Shown here piece after piece: positions 13,201 to 19,843 of a DNA stretch of 64,000 nucleotides. Position 1 is the stretch's first letter. Each line of letters opens with the position of its first letter. The notes beneath the pieces were generated by a model, which worked only from the letters and a program-made list of their open reading frames with translations, ran no database searches and was not told where the DNA came from. The translations under genes and the position numbers were made by a program. The DNA is from Mycobacterium sp. IS-1496 (GTDB taxonomy: Bacteria > Actinomycetota > Actinomycetes > Mycobacteriales > Mycobacteriaceae), in the NCBI RefSeq assembly GCF_001499995.1, contig NZ_LQIU01000005.1, positions 50,692-114,691 on the forward strand. Reading direction: 5' to 3'.

Positions 13201-15288
13201 GACAACCTGCGGCTCACCGAGACGGACGTGCCACCACCTGTCGAAGGCTACGTGCAGGTGCGGGTGGAGGCTGCGGGCCTCAACTTCCGCGATGTGCTCA
13301 ACGTCCTCGGTCTCTACCCCGGCGACCCGGGGCCGATCGGCGGTGACTTCGCAGGCATCGTCACGCAGTTGGGCGACGGTGTCACCGGACTCGAAGTGGG
13401 ACAACGCGTCTACGGCTTCATGCAGGGCGCGTTCTCCAGCCGGTTCAACGTGCCGGCCCAGTTGCTGGCGCCGATCCCCGACGGCGTCGGTGCGGTCGAG
13501 GCGGCGACGATCCCCGCTGCGGCGCTGACGGCCCGCCTCGCGTTCGACTGGGCACAGCTCGAGCCCGGCGACCGGGTGCTGATCCACGCCGCCAGCGGCG
13601 GCGTCGGCCTGGCCGCGATCCAGCTGGCCCAGCAGCACGGCGCCGTCGTGTTCGCGACCGCCAGTACGTACAAGCGCGCGACCCTGCGCAAGATGGGTGT
13701 GGAGTACGTCTACGATTCGCGCAGTACGGATTTCGCCGACCAGATTCTGGCGGACACCGACGGCGCCGGCGTCGACGTGGTGCTCAACAGCCTGACCAAC
13801 GAGGGGTTCGTCGAAGCGACCGTGCGTGCCACTGCGCAGAACGGCCGGTTCGCCGAGATCGCCAAACGCGACATCTGGACACACGAACAGATGTCTGCGG
13901 CCCGTCCCGACATCTCCTACGAGATCGTGGCGCTGGACACGGTGACCCTTCAGGAGCCGGAGCGCATCCGGGGGCTGCTGGGTGAGGTGTCGGACGGACT
14001 GGGCAAGGGCGAGTGGGCACCGCTGCCCGCGGAGATCTATCCGGTGACCGAGGCTAGGGCCGCGTTCCGCCGCATGCAGCAGGCGCGCCACATCGGCAAG
14101 ATCGTGCTGCAGATGCCGCATCCGCTGCAACCGCGCGGTGACCGCAGCTACCTGATCACCGGGGGGTTGGGCGCGATCGGTCTGCACACCGCGTCGTATC
14201 TGGCCCAGCTCGGTGCGGGTGACATCGTGTTGACCAGCCGTCGGGAACCCGACGTCGACGCGCAGCAGGTGATCGACGAGATCACCGAGCGCCACCGGTG
14301 CCGCATCCACACCTTCGCCGCCGACGTCGGCGACGAGTCCCAGGTCGAGGAGCTGCTGGAACGCATTCGCGCGGAGCTGCCGCCGCTGGCCGGGGTGGCA
14401 CATCTGGCCGGTGTCCTCGACGATGCGCTGCTGTCCCAGCAGAGCGTGGAGCGGTTCCGAACCACGTTGGCGCCCAAGGCGTTCGGCGCCCTCCATCTGG
14501 ACCGCCTCACCAGGGACGACGATCTGGACTTCTTCGTCGTGTCCTCGTCGGTGTCGAGCCTGTTCGGATCCCCCGGTCAGGCCAACTACGCGACGGCCAA
14601 CGCGCTGCTCGACGGCCTGGTCGCACAGCGGAGGGCGCACGGCCTGCCTGCCACCGGTGTCAACTTCGGGCCGTGGGCACAGGGCGGGATGGCCTCGTCG
14701 GAGGCCGCCACCGCCAACATCAGTGCGCAGGGCCTCATTCCGTTGGAACCGTCCGCGGCGCTGAGCGCGCTCGCCGAGGTCGTCGCCAACGGCACCGGCC
14801 AGGCCACCGTGATCAAGGCCAACTGGCAGCGTGCGGCCAAGGTGCTGGGCGCGTCCCGGCCGCCGATCCTCGATCTGGTGCTGCCCCGCCCCGAAGGCGA
14901 GGTGACCGGCGACAGCGAGTTGCTTCGGCAGTTGCAGGAGATCCCCGTGCCGCAGCGCGCCGGGTTCGTCACCGAGTTCCTCCAGCGGGAGGTGCAGAAC
15001 TTCCTCCGGCTCGCGCAGCCGCCCGCCGCGACGAGCCGGTTCCTGGATCTCGGTACCGACTCGCTGATGGCGATCGAACTCCGCAACCGGTTGCACAGTC
15101 AGTTCGGCGGCGCGTTCACGATCAACGCGACCGCGGTGTTCGACTACCCGACCATCGGGGGGCTCGCCGAGTACCTGGTGGGTCAGCTACCCGATGCCGA
15201 GACGCCCGAACCGGCTGCACAGCCGGCCACCGAGCCGGCGGCGGACGTCGAGGACGGCGCCGATGCCCCGGTGGCGCAAGGCGGTTAG
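4264..15288 (+). CDS. pks: Bimodular type I polyketide synthase, trehalose-polyphleate type
   Basis: This 3674-residue synthase should build the long polyphleic acyl chain of trehalose polyphleates from malonyl units. Module 1 is KS (Cys184 in DTACSSS), AT (Ser647 in GHSVG), KR (TGGLGAIG near 1200) and ACP (Ser1509). About 300 residues between AT and KR hold no dehydratase. Module 2 is KS (Cys1745), AT (Ser2198), DH (His2496 in HVIYGTVVVPG, Asp2662), ER (NFRDVL near 3007, GGVG near 3110), KR (near 3299) and ACP (Ser3600). Both ATs carry HAFH (745 and 2296), the malonyl signature, so an unbranched chain is expected. There is no thioesterase, so release must be by another protein. Length and layout match the M. 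smegmatis TPP Pks as I recall it. It is divergent from papA3. Confidence 0.93.
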   Translation: MESAAHPNEPANRFAIVGYAARFPGAQDANQFWDLLREGREAISEVPQDRWNADDFFDPEPGAPGKVVTRRAGFVDDVTGFDAPFFGMSTREVRLMDPQHRLLLETAWRAVEHSGTAPTDLADSNTGVFVGLATHDYLGMASDELTYPEIEAYMAIGTSNAAAAGRISYRMGLQGPAVAVDTACSSSLVAIHQACQALQLGECDLALAGGANVLLTPATMITFSNAHMLAPDGRCKTFDAAADGYVRGEGCGVVVIKRLEDALRDGDRIRAVIRGSAINQDGASGGLTVPNGVAQQRVIADALKRAGVRPADVGYLEAHGTGTSLGDPIEAQAAGEALGAGRDPNRPLLLGSAKTNIGHLEAAAGIAGVIKVILSLEHETLPKHLNFTNPSPHIPWERLPVEVVKETTPWERNGAPRIAGVSSFGFAGTNAHVILEEAPEPTVAPAASAQTGERLRLLPLSARTPAALVQIADRYRTWLAAHPEATLADVCHTAGVGRAHLEHRAALVVDSRESAVDLLGALADDRPAPGLVRGESYDTPKTAWLFTGQGSQYPGMARELFDTEPVFAETMRRCAAAVADVLEKPLLDVIFDVGASAVTGEGSGSPEAAATLRQTSYAQPALFAVEMGLARLWQSWGFEPDVVLGHSVGQYSAACVAGVLGLEDGARLMAERGRLFGSLPAGGRMVAVFAAAERVENLTDEFPSLSVAAYNGANTVLSGPAADLEKAVAALAANGVRCDWLDTSHAFHSALLDPILDEFEAYAQQFDYAAPQRILIDNRTGTALGRSVRLDGAYWRRHARQPVEFAKSVRTLAELNCKVLLEIGPRPVLTAAALAAWPDPATTPRAIASMRANTADHRQITEALADAYVLGHLPDFAAVREADAQKLDLPTYPFEHRQYWFRDKQADRRDQAAVREHHAARTETVGLLEDGRIPELAALLGDSGGDQQVIDVLTRLAAQHNRQRTSQSITDDRYEIRWEELPAARGETGGPSTWILVGDDTDAVGPLIDALTARGDRHQIVGLPATDADEAHLVDVLRAADDDESALRVLHVAALESATAPSMRSLLRMQHRILGGTRRLFRAATGTGLRIPIWLVTRGAQRVTAADTVAPDQSALWGFGRAASLELPHLWGGLADLSAGPGAGEWVRLLDRLTAPPAAVREDQIALRDGAVHVPRLVRRTGQPSGTPLQLRTDATYLVTGGLGAIGLEIAGHLAAHGAGNLVLTSRRMPSEAARERIDALCDQYGCTIRVLAADVADAHDVARLLAGGRADLPPLAGIVHAAGEIGTTPLSELEDAEVDRVFAGKVWGAWHLAEAAADLRLDFFISTSSIASVWGGFGQTAYGAANAFLDGLAWRLRDQGIAATSVNFGPWSAGMADAESRARLEQRGVRTLAPADALAGLADVVSGPAAQGVVARIDWARFLPLYQQAGRRAFLSELEREVPLAPDAAPAVTMSGKTPLVERLAGAPVQQRKRLLTDYLRDAVAEVTRVDPSEIREDAGFFDLGMDSLMAVELRRRLEQGVGHEIPVTLVMDHPRLSDAADYLLGEVLGLAEQASAESRPVLASLTSSRTDDPIAIVAVSCRFPGAPDPEAFWEVLAGGVDAIREVPEDRFDIDEFYDPDPDAAGKTYTRFGGFLDGIDGFDPEFFGISPREAVWIEPQQRLMLETVWEGLERAGYSPADLRGSRTGVFVGVAANEYAHLLSSESIEKIEPHFITGNALNAISGRVAFALGLEGPAVAVDTACSSALVAVHQAVQALHSGDCDLALAGGVNVLLSPVTVVAASRARMLSPVGRCKTFDASADGYVRSEGCGVLVLKRLSDAVRDGDRVCAVIPGSAVNQDGASSGLTVPNGGAQQRLIGTALARAGLTGADVDYLEAHGTGTPLGDPIEVQAAAAAYGASREPGRPLLMGSVKSNIGHLESASGAAGLIKVVLSLQHGVLPQSLHFDTPSPHIPWDSLPVRVVDEAVPWQANGRPRRAGVSSFGFTGTNAHVLIEEAPQAPVTVDEEPGDDDRQVHVLPLSARSPEALVQLARRYDSWLSAHPDADLAGVCLTAGSGRSHFEHRAAMVVDSVDSARQGLADVADNRTRPGVLRGEHTHRPTTAWLFTGQGSQYPGMARELFDAEPVFADTVTRCADAVADILPTPLLEVLFAADRETGERLRHTSYAQPALFAVEMGLARLWQSWGIVPDVVLGHSVGQYAAACVAGVFGLEDGARLMAERGRMFGSLPEGGRMVAIFADAKQVEQVAGEFARVSVGAYNGPNTVLSGPGEDLEQVVARFSDEGIRCTWLETSHAFHSELLDPVLDEFESYAAQFEFAAPTMPLVCNRTGAVLTAQNPLDAQYWRRHSRQPVQFAESVRTVAALGCSVLMEIGPQPVLTGAAVQIWPEHLAAPRAIASLRKGVGDRRQIADALAAAYVGGHRPDFAALHRHTHRKLELPTYPFQRRRFWPKTSGITVDGPAVSGILGSAKELASGDTVYTSRISVKSQPWLSDHVIYGTVVVPGATYAAMALAAVGTPARVKDVFFYEPIILPEKASREAQLTLRMLEDGAQKFQVHSRPYGVRDAEWSLNAEGTVVRGVDDQPDAHDDPVDEAIERCNRMRPQELFETFADMELAWGPTWSGSLKSLWLGDGEAIGDVLVGDELAEQLGGEPIHPVLMDLCTGVAFPAFPALLAAEQGVSDLFLPLRYGQVMLREKMPRRFYCRARWHHSALDSETQVFDLGFISRDGRPLGGIREFTVKRAPREALLRGLGGDATRLLYTLGWHEVPLPAADSATPSGTWLIAGFDELAAAAPGCVPFDRTTDPELLGGLLVDAHRRGMAFSGVVWRSAAPRPDESTADAAERIETEIANLLSAVHTVQGGGVTLPNGLWIVTERAVATESGEPVDPVQAALWGLGRTTINEEPALRCRLVDCDGSPEAVDAMAGLLATPVDEPELALRQGKLLASRLLHWARSGHLTVPRASDYVLAPTERGAIDNLRLTETDVPPPVEGYVQVRVEAAGLNFRDVLNVLGLYPGDPGPIGGDFAGIVTQLGDGVTGLEVGQRVYGFMQGAFSSRFNVPAQLLAPIPDGVGAVEAATIPAAALTARLAFDWAQLEPGDRVLIHAASGGVGLAAIQLAQQHGAVVFATASTYKRATLRKMGVEYVYDSRSTDFADQILADTDGAGVDVVLNSLTNEGFVEATVRATAQNGRFAEIAKRDIWTHEQMSAARPDISYEIVALDTVTLQEPERIRGLLGEVSDGLGKGEWAPLPAEIYPVTEARAAFRRMQQARHIGKIVLQMPHPLQPRGDRSYLITGGLGAIGLHTASYLAQLGAGDIVLTSRREPDVDAQQVIDEITERHRCRIHTFAADVGDESQVEELLERIRAELPPLAGVAHLAGVLDDALLSQQSVERFRTTLAPKAFGALHLDRLTRDDDLDFFVVSSSVSSLFGSPGQANYATANALLDGLVAQRRAHGLPATGVNFGPWAQGGMASSEAATANISAQGLIPLEPSAALSALAEVVANGTGQATVIKANWQRAAKVLGASRPPILDLVLPRPEGEVTGDSELLRQLQEIPVPQRAGFVTEFLQREVQNFLRLAQPPAATSRFLDLGTDSLMAIELRNRLHSQFGGAFTINATAVFDYPTIGGLAEYLVGQLPDAETPEPAAQPATEPAADVEDGADAPVAQGG

Positions 15289-15408
15289 TTGCCAGGACTC
15301 CGCGGCGGCGCCGACTCCGGTCGACTATTGCGTCGTCAAGGGGATCCGAGACCGGCCCCGTGAAGTAACTGCGTCGGCATCTGCGCGGCCTTAGGGTGAA
15401 TCGACCGC

Positions 15409-18400
15409 GTGATCGCTGACGGTTCCTGGGGGCGGACAGTGGACGGCATACCTTTCGGCCGCTACCTGCTGGTCGAACTCATGGGCCGGGGCGGGATGGG
15501 CGAGGTCTGGCGGGCCCACGACACGTCGACCGACCGCACGGTGGCGGTCAAGGTGCTGCCCGCCCACCTCGTGCACGACACCGAGTACCGGGCGCGGTTC
15601 CTGCGTGAGGCGAATACGGCGACCCGGCTCAGCGATCCGCATGTCGTGCCGATCCACGGTTTCGGCGAGATCGACGGCCGCCTGTACGTGGACATGCGGT
15701 TGATCGAGGGCCGCGATCTCCACCGACTTCTCGCCGACGGGCCGCTGGACCCGGCCCGGGCGGTCATGATCGTCGACCAGGTGGCCGCCGCTCTGGACGC
15801 CGCCCATGAATCCGGGCTGGTACACCGCGACGTGAAACCGTCCAACATCGTGGTGACCGCATTCGACTTCACCTACCTCATCGACATCGGCATCGCCCGG
15901 CCGATCGACGACACCGGTCTCACGTCGGTCAACAGGGCGGTCGGCACCTTCTGCTACATGGCACCGGAGCGGTTCCGCGACGGACGCGGCGACGCGCGGT
16001 CGGACACCTACGCGCTGGCGTGCGTGCTCTACGAGTGTCTGACCGGATCGCGCCCCTTCCACGGCGACAGCCTCGAACAGCAGATCGCCGGCCACCTCAT
16101 GACCCCACCGCCCAGACCGTCGACCGTCCTGCCCGGCGTGCCCGAGAAATTCGACGCCGTCATCGCCAGGGGGATGGCCAAGGACGCCGACGAGCGCTAT
16201 CAGACGGCCAGGGAACTGGCCCATGCCGCCCGTGCGGCCGTCACGACCACGCTCACCTCGTCGACGCGCGCGGGACGCCACCGTGCCGACCAGATGGGCA
16301 CCGACGAGGCTGTCACCGTCGACTGCGGAGCGGGACGTCCGGCGCCCCTGGGGTTTCCCACGCTGCCGGATGCCGGTGAGAGGCCGCGGACAGGGTCGTC
16401 GATCGACGAGTTGCTCGATCACACGGTCTCGGCGATCCACCGGGGCGAGGGCTCGGGCGACCCGGCGCCGCCTGCCCTCGAGGCCGACCGGGCCGACCCG
16501 GACGCCGAAGACCTGCTCGCCGCGCCGGCCGAACCCGGGGAGATCAGGCGGCTGACCATCATGTTCGCCGACCTCGTCGACTCCACCGTCCTGTCGACCG
16601 AAGTCGAGCCCGAGACCTACCGCCTCCTCGTCGGCCGGTACCGGGATCAGGTGCTGCGCATCATCGCCAAGTACGAGGGCCACGTCGGTTCCACCAAGGG
16701 CGACGGCCTGCTGATCGTCTTCGGCTATCCCGTCGCGCACGAGAACGACGTCCGGCGCGCGGTGCAGGCCGGCCTGGAGATCACCCGTGACGTCGCGCGC
16801 TTGAGCGATCAGGCCGAGCGCCGGTTCGGCCTCCGCATCAACGTGCGGGTGGGCGTGCACCGCGGGCTGGTGTACCTCGACACCGCGCAGGACGACGTGT
16901 TCGGGCTGGCGGCCAACATGGCCGCCAGGGTCTCGGGCCTGGCCCCGCCCGGCAGCGTCGTGGTGTCCGATTCGGTGGAACCGCTGGTGAAGGAGTCCTT
17001 CGAACTGGAACCGCTGCCCCCGGCGCCGGTGAAGGGCGTCAAAGGGCTCATCAGCCATTCCCGGGTGGTGAGCGAACGCGCGGAGTCCTCGCGCGGGCCG
17101 ACCGGACCGCTCGTGGGCCGCGAGCGCGAGATGTCGCGCCTGCGCAGGGGTTGGGTGCGGGCCCAGGCCGGGACGCTGACCACACCCGGTGTGGTGATCC
17201 GTGGAGAGGCCGGGATCGGCAAGAGCCGCCTGGTGACCGGGGTCGTGGAACTGGTGGAGGCCGACGGAGGCACGGTCATCGATCTGGCCGGGTCACCGTT
17301 CCACGCCGACGTCGGATTGCACCCGGTGCGCACGCTGCTCGAACGCCGTTGCGGCATCACGCGTTTGACCGAACCGGGGCGGCGACTCGAACTCCTGCGC
17401 GCCGAGCTCGCGCTGCGGGGTCTGGACCCCGACATGTTCGTCGCGCTGCTGGCACCCGTCCTGGGCGTCGCACCCGGGCACGGCTACGAGGCGTCGCCGT
17501 TCGACGGCCGCAAGCTGCAGGAGGAGATCGCCGCTGCGGTGCTCCGGTATCTGTCGGCCGGCATCGGCGACGCTCCGGCCCTGGTGGTCGTCGAAGACGG
17601 CCACTGGCTCGACCCGTCGACACTCGAGCTGATCGGCGAGATGCTGCGCACCGCAGGCGGCCGGCTGCTCGTCGTCATCACCGGCCGGCACGGCGGCTGG
17701 CTCCCCGACGACTGGCCCGTCAAGGTCTTCGACCTGGTGCCGCTCACCGACGATCAGGTGGACGCACTGATACTCGCGCTGGATCCGACCGTCACCGCCG
17801 AGGAGCGCACCGCCGTTCGCGAGCGATGCGACGGGATCCCGTTCTACATCGAGCAGGTGGTGAGCGGGCTGGGCCAGACCGGTCCCGACGAGAACCGGCC
17901 GACGGTGCCGGACCCGCTCTACGAGCCGTTGTTCGCCCGCCTGCTGACCCGGCCCAACGTGGTGCCCGTCGTCGAGGCCGCCGCCGTCATCGGACGACAG
18001 GTCGACCGCGGGCTGCTGATCGCGGTGTCCGGCCTCGCCGAAGACGACGTCGACGACGTCATCGACGAACTCGAGGACGCCCAGGTGCTCGAACCCCAGG
18101 GCGCGGGCGGGTGGCGGTTCCGGCACGAGCTGCTCCGCGAGGTCGCCGCCGAGCTCGCACCACCCAGCGTGCGACGGGATCTGCACGGCAGAGCCGCCGA
18201 CGCGTTGATGGGCGGCGCCACGGGCGACCCCGACTGGCGCCTGGTGGCCACGCACTACGAGAACGCGGGCCGGTACGTCGACGCGGCCGCGGCGTATCGC
18301 GAGGCGTCCGCCGCGGCACGCCTCCGCGGCGCGCTGACCGAAGCGCGTACCTACCTCACCCACGCGCTGTCGGAGCTCGAGAAGAGTCCCCCCGGGGCGG

Positions 18401-19569
18401 CCCGCGACCGACTCGAGATCCGGCCGCGACTCGAACGCGGATTCCTGGCGGCCGCCATGGAGGGCTACCAGAGCGTCTCCGTGGCCGATGATTTCGAGCG
18501 TTGCCTCGCGTTGGCCGGAACCGATCTGCGCAACGACGACGTGTGGTCCACGTTGGTGTCGGTGAGCAGCTACTACATGTCGCGCGCCGACCTCGACCGA
18601 GCCGCCCAGATCCTCGGGCTCGCCGAGTCCGCGCCCGACGCCGGTCGGGCCTGGCTGCTGCCCGCCATCAACGGCGCGCTCGGCACCATCGCCTTCGTGC
18701 GCGGTGAGATGACGGCGGCCCGCGACTATTTCGGCAAGGCCCTGGTGAGCGTCGCGGTCGAGGACCGCCGGCGCATGAGTGACCTCTGGTACGTCCCCCA
18801 CGACCCGGTGTCGATGGCCCACGAGCATCTGGCGATGGACCGCCTCTGGCACGGCGACCTGGCCGGCGCGGAGGCCGCGACCGCCGCCGCGCGGGACCGC
18901 GCGCTGGAACTGGGGGTCCCGCTCGGGCCGTACAACGTCGTCAACGCGATCGACATGGAGATCTGGATGCGCGTGGACGCCGGTCAGTTCGACCGGGCCC
19001 GCGCACTCGTCGCCGAGATGATCGAGAAGGCCGAGCATCACGGGTTCGACTTCTGGCAGCTGTTCGGGGCGACCGAACAGTGCATGGTCGACGCCGAGAT
19101 CGCGCTGTCCCACCCTGATCCGGACCGCACGGCTCTCGAGGCGCTGATCACGGCCATGACCGAGTTCATCGACTTCTGGCGCGCAGTGGGGCTGTACATC
19201 TACCAGACTCACTACGACTGCGTGCTCGCGAAACTGTTGACGGCCGCCGGCCGCTGCGACGAGGCGCGACAGCGGATCGCCACGGCGCTGCAGATCGCCA
19301 CGGACACCGGGATGCACTTCCACGACGCCGAACTGCTCCGGGCACGGGCACATACACAGCCCGAGATGGAGGCCCGCACCGCGGACCTGGCATCGGCGAG
19401 GGAGTGGGCCCGCAAACAAGACGCCCCGCTGCTCGAGTTGCGCGCTGCGCTGGACGACTTCGATGTGCGCGGCGCGGCAGCGCGGGACGTCCTGGCGGCC
19501 GCGGCGAAACGCCTGCCCGCAGACGGCGCGCTGCCGGAGATCACCCGCGCCAGGGCGCTCCTGCGCTGA
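15409..19569 (+). CDS. Ser/Thr kinase - adenylyl cyclase - AAA ATPase - helical repeat fusion
   Basis: This 1386-residue cytosolic signalling protein has three recognisable catalytic parts. Residues about 15-280 are an Hanks-type protein kinase (glycine loop GRGGMG near 25, HRDVKPSN near 140, DIG in place of DFG). Residues about 380-560 are a class III nucleotide cyclase: FADLVDST and KGDGL supply metal and substrate residues, and ANMAAR the transition-state pair. From about 575 a GREREM segment and the P-loop GEAGIGKS (near 600) start an AAA/STAND ATPase. Helical TPR-like repeats follow to the C-terminus. No C-terminal HTH is visible. The GTG at 15409 sits 11 bases after TAGGGT and may be leaderless. 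A GTG at 15439 with GGGGGCGGA upstream is an alternative. Substrates are unknown. Confidence 0.88.
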   Translation: MIADGSWGRTVDGIPFGRYLLVELMGRGGMGEVWRAHDTSTDRTVAVKVLPAHLVHDTEYRARFLREANTATRLSDPHVVPIHGFGEIDGRLYVDMRLIEGRDLHRLLADGPLDPARAVMIVDQVAAALDAAHESGLVHRDVKPSNIVVTAFDFTYLIDIGIARPIDDTGLTSVNRAVGTFCYMAPERFRDGRGDARSDTYALACVLYECLTGSRPFHGDSLEQQIAGHLMTPPPRPSTVLPGVPEKFDAVIARGMAKDADERYQTARELAHAARAAVTTTLTSSTRAGRHRADQMGTDEAVTVDCGAGRPAPLGFPTLPDAGERPRTGSSIDELLDHTVSAIHRGEGSGDPAPPALEADRADPDAEDLLAAPAEPGEIRRLTIMFADLVDSTVLSTEVEPETYRLLVGRYRDQVLRIIAKYEGHVGSTKGDGLLIVFGYPVAHENDVRRAVQAGLEITRDVARLSDQAERRFGLRINVRVGVHRGLVYLDTAQDDVFGLAANMAARVSGLAPPGSVVVSDSVEPLVKESFELEPLPPAPVKGVKGLISHSRVVSERAESSRGPTGPLVGREREMSRLRRGWVRAQAGTLTTPGVVIRGEAGIGKSRLVTGVVELVEADGGTVIDLAGSPFHADVGLHPVRTLLERRCGITRLTEPGRRLELLRAELALRGLDPDMFVALLAPVLGVAPGHGYEASPFDGRKLQEEIAAAVLRYLSAGIGDAPALVVVEDGHWLDPSTLELIGEMLRTAGGRLLVVITGRHGGWLPDDWPVKVFDLVPLTDDQVDALILALDPTVTAEERTAVRERCDGIPFYIEQVVSGLGQTGPDENRPTVPDPLYEPLFARLLTRPNVVPVVEAAAVIGRQVDRGLLIAVSGLAEDDVDDVIDELEDAQVLEPQGAGGWRFRHELLREVAAELAPPSVRRDLHGRAADALMGGATGDPDWRLVATHYENAGRYVDAAAAYREASAAARLRGALTEARTYLTHALSELEKSPPGAARDRLEIRPRLERGFLAAAMEGYQSVSVADDFERCLALAGTDLRNDDVWSTLVSVSSYYMSRADLDRAAQILGLAESAPDAGRAWLLPAINGALGTIAFVRGEMTAARDYFGKALVSVAVEDRRRMSDLWYVPHDPVSMAHEHLAMDRLWHGDLAGAEAATAAARDRALELGVPLGPYNVVNAIDMEIWMRVDAGQFDRARALVAEMIEKAEHHGFDFWQLFGATEQCMVDAEIALSHPDPDRTALEALITAMTEFIDFWRAVGLYIYQTHYDCVLAKLLTAAGRCDEARQRIATALQIATDTGMHFHDAELLRARAHTQPEMEARTADLASAREWARKQDAPLLELRAALDDFDVRGAAARDVLAAAAKRLPADGALPEITRARALLR

Positions 19570-19628
19570 TCCCCCACGCGTTCCCCACACGGCGAGACGG
19601 CCCTCGGGTCCGTCCTGATCACCTCTGC

Positions 19629-19642
19629 GTGATGAGCATCAC
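19629..19642. repeat. 14-bp palindrome GTGATG-AG-CATCAC
   Basis: Perfect inverted repeat with 6-bp arms in the 274-bp gap before fadE5, about 200 bp upstream of its start. It could be a regulator site. Nothing else in the gap before 19750 was recognised. Confidence 0.4.
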
Positions 19643-19753
19643 ATTCGGAGGAAAGGCCAGCTCAACAGGGAAATCGGGGGCGGAGGCCGACCTCGGCCAA
19701 CCGCCCGGTTGATTAGGCGGTGGAAATTGCTCGTCCCCGCTTTGCGTTGAAGT

Positions 19754-19765
19754 TACCGAGCGGTA
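19754..19765. promoter_or_regulatory. Inverted repeat TACCG-AG-CGGTA in fadE5 promoter
   Basis: Perfect 5-bp arms around a 2-bp centre, 79 bp upstream of the fadE5 GTG and 13 bp before the second inverted repeat. It is a candidate regulator site, seen directly in sequence. The binding protein is unknown. Confidence 0.45.
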
Positions 19766-19777
19766 TAGTCGGGCGCA

Positions 19778-19793
19778 GTTACTGGTGGGTAAC
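19778..19793. promoter_or_regulatory. Operator-like inverted repeat GTTAC-N6-GTAAC upstream of fadE5
   Basis: Perfect 5-bp arms. The 14-bp core TTACTGGTGGGTAA shares the TTACT-N5-GTAA pattern and spacing with the repeat between fadA2 and fabG4 (23449-23464). That suggests one regulator controls both units of the fatty-acid block. Confidence 0.55.
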
Positions 19794-19843
19794 TTAGCCC
19801 GAAGTACCCAACCGCAGGTGGCATTTCTCATCGAGGAGGCATT

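Noticed and set aside
8941..15096. 2051-residue open frame on the minus strand opposite pks
   Set aside because: It mirrors the PKS codons in a GC-rich genome, has no recognisable domain and is rich in Arg/Gly/Gln/His. The plus-strand PKS motifs are unambiguous.
19632..19712. 26-codon ORF before fadE5
   Set aside because: No ribosome site or conserved motif, and it overlaps a palindrome. Not enough support.
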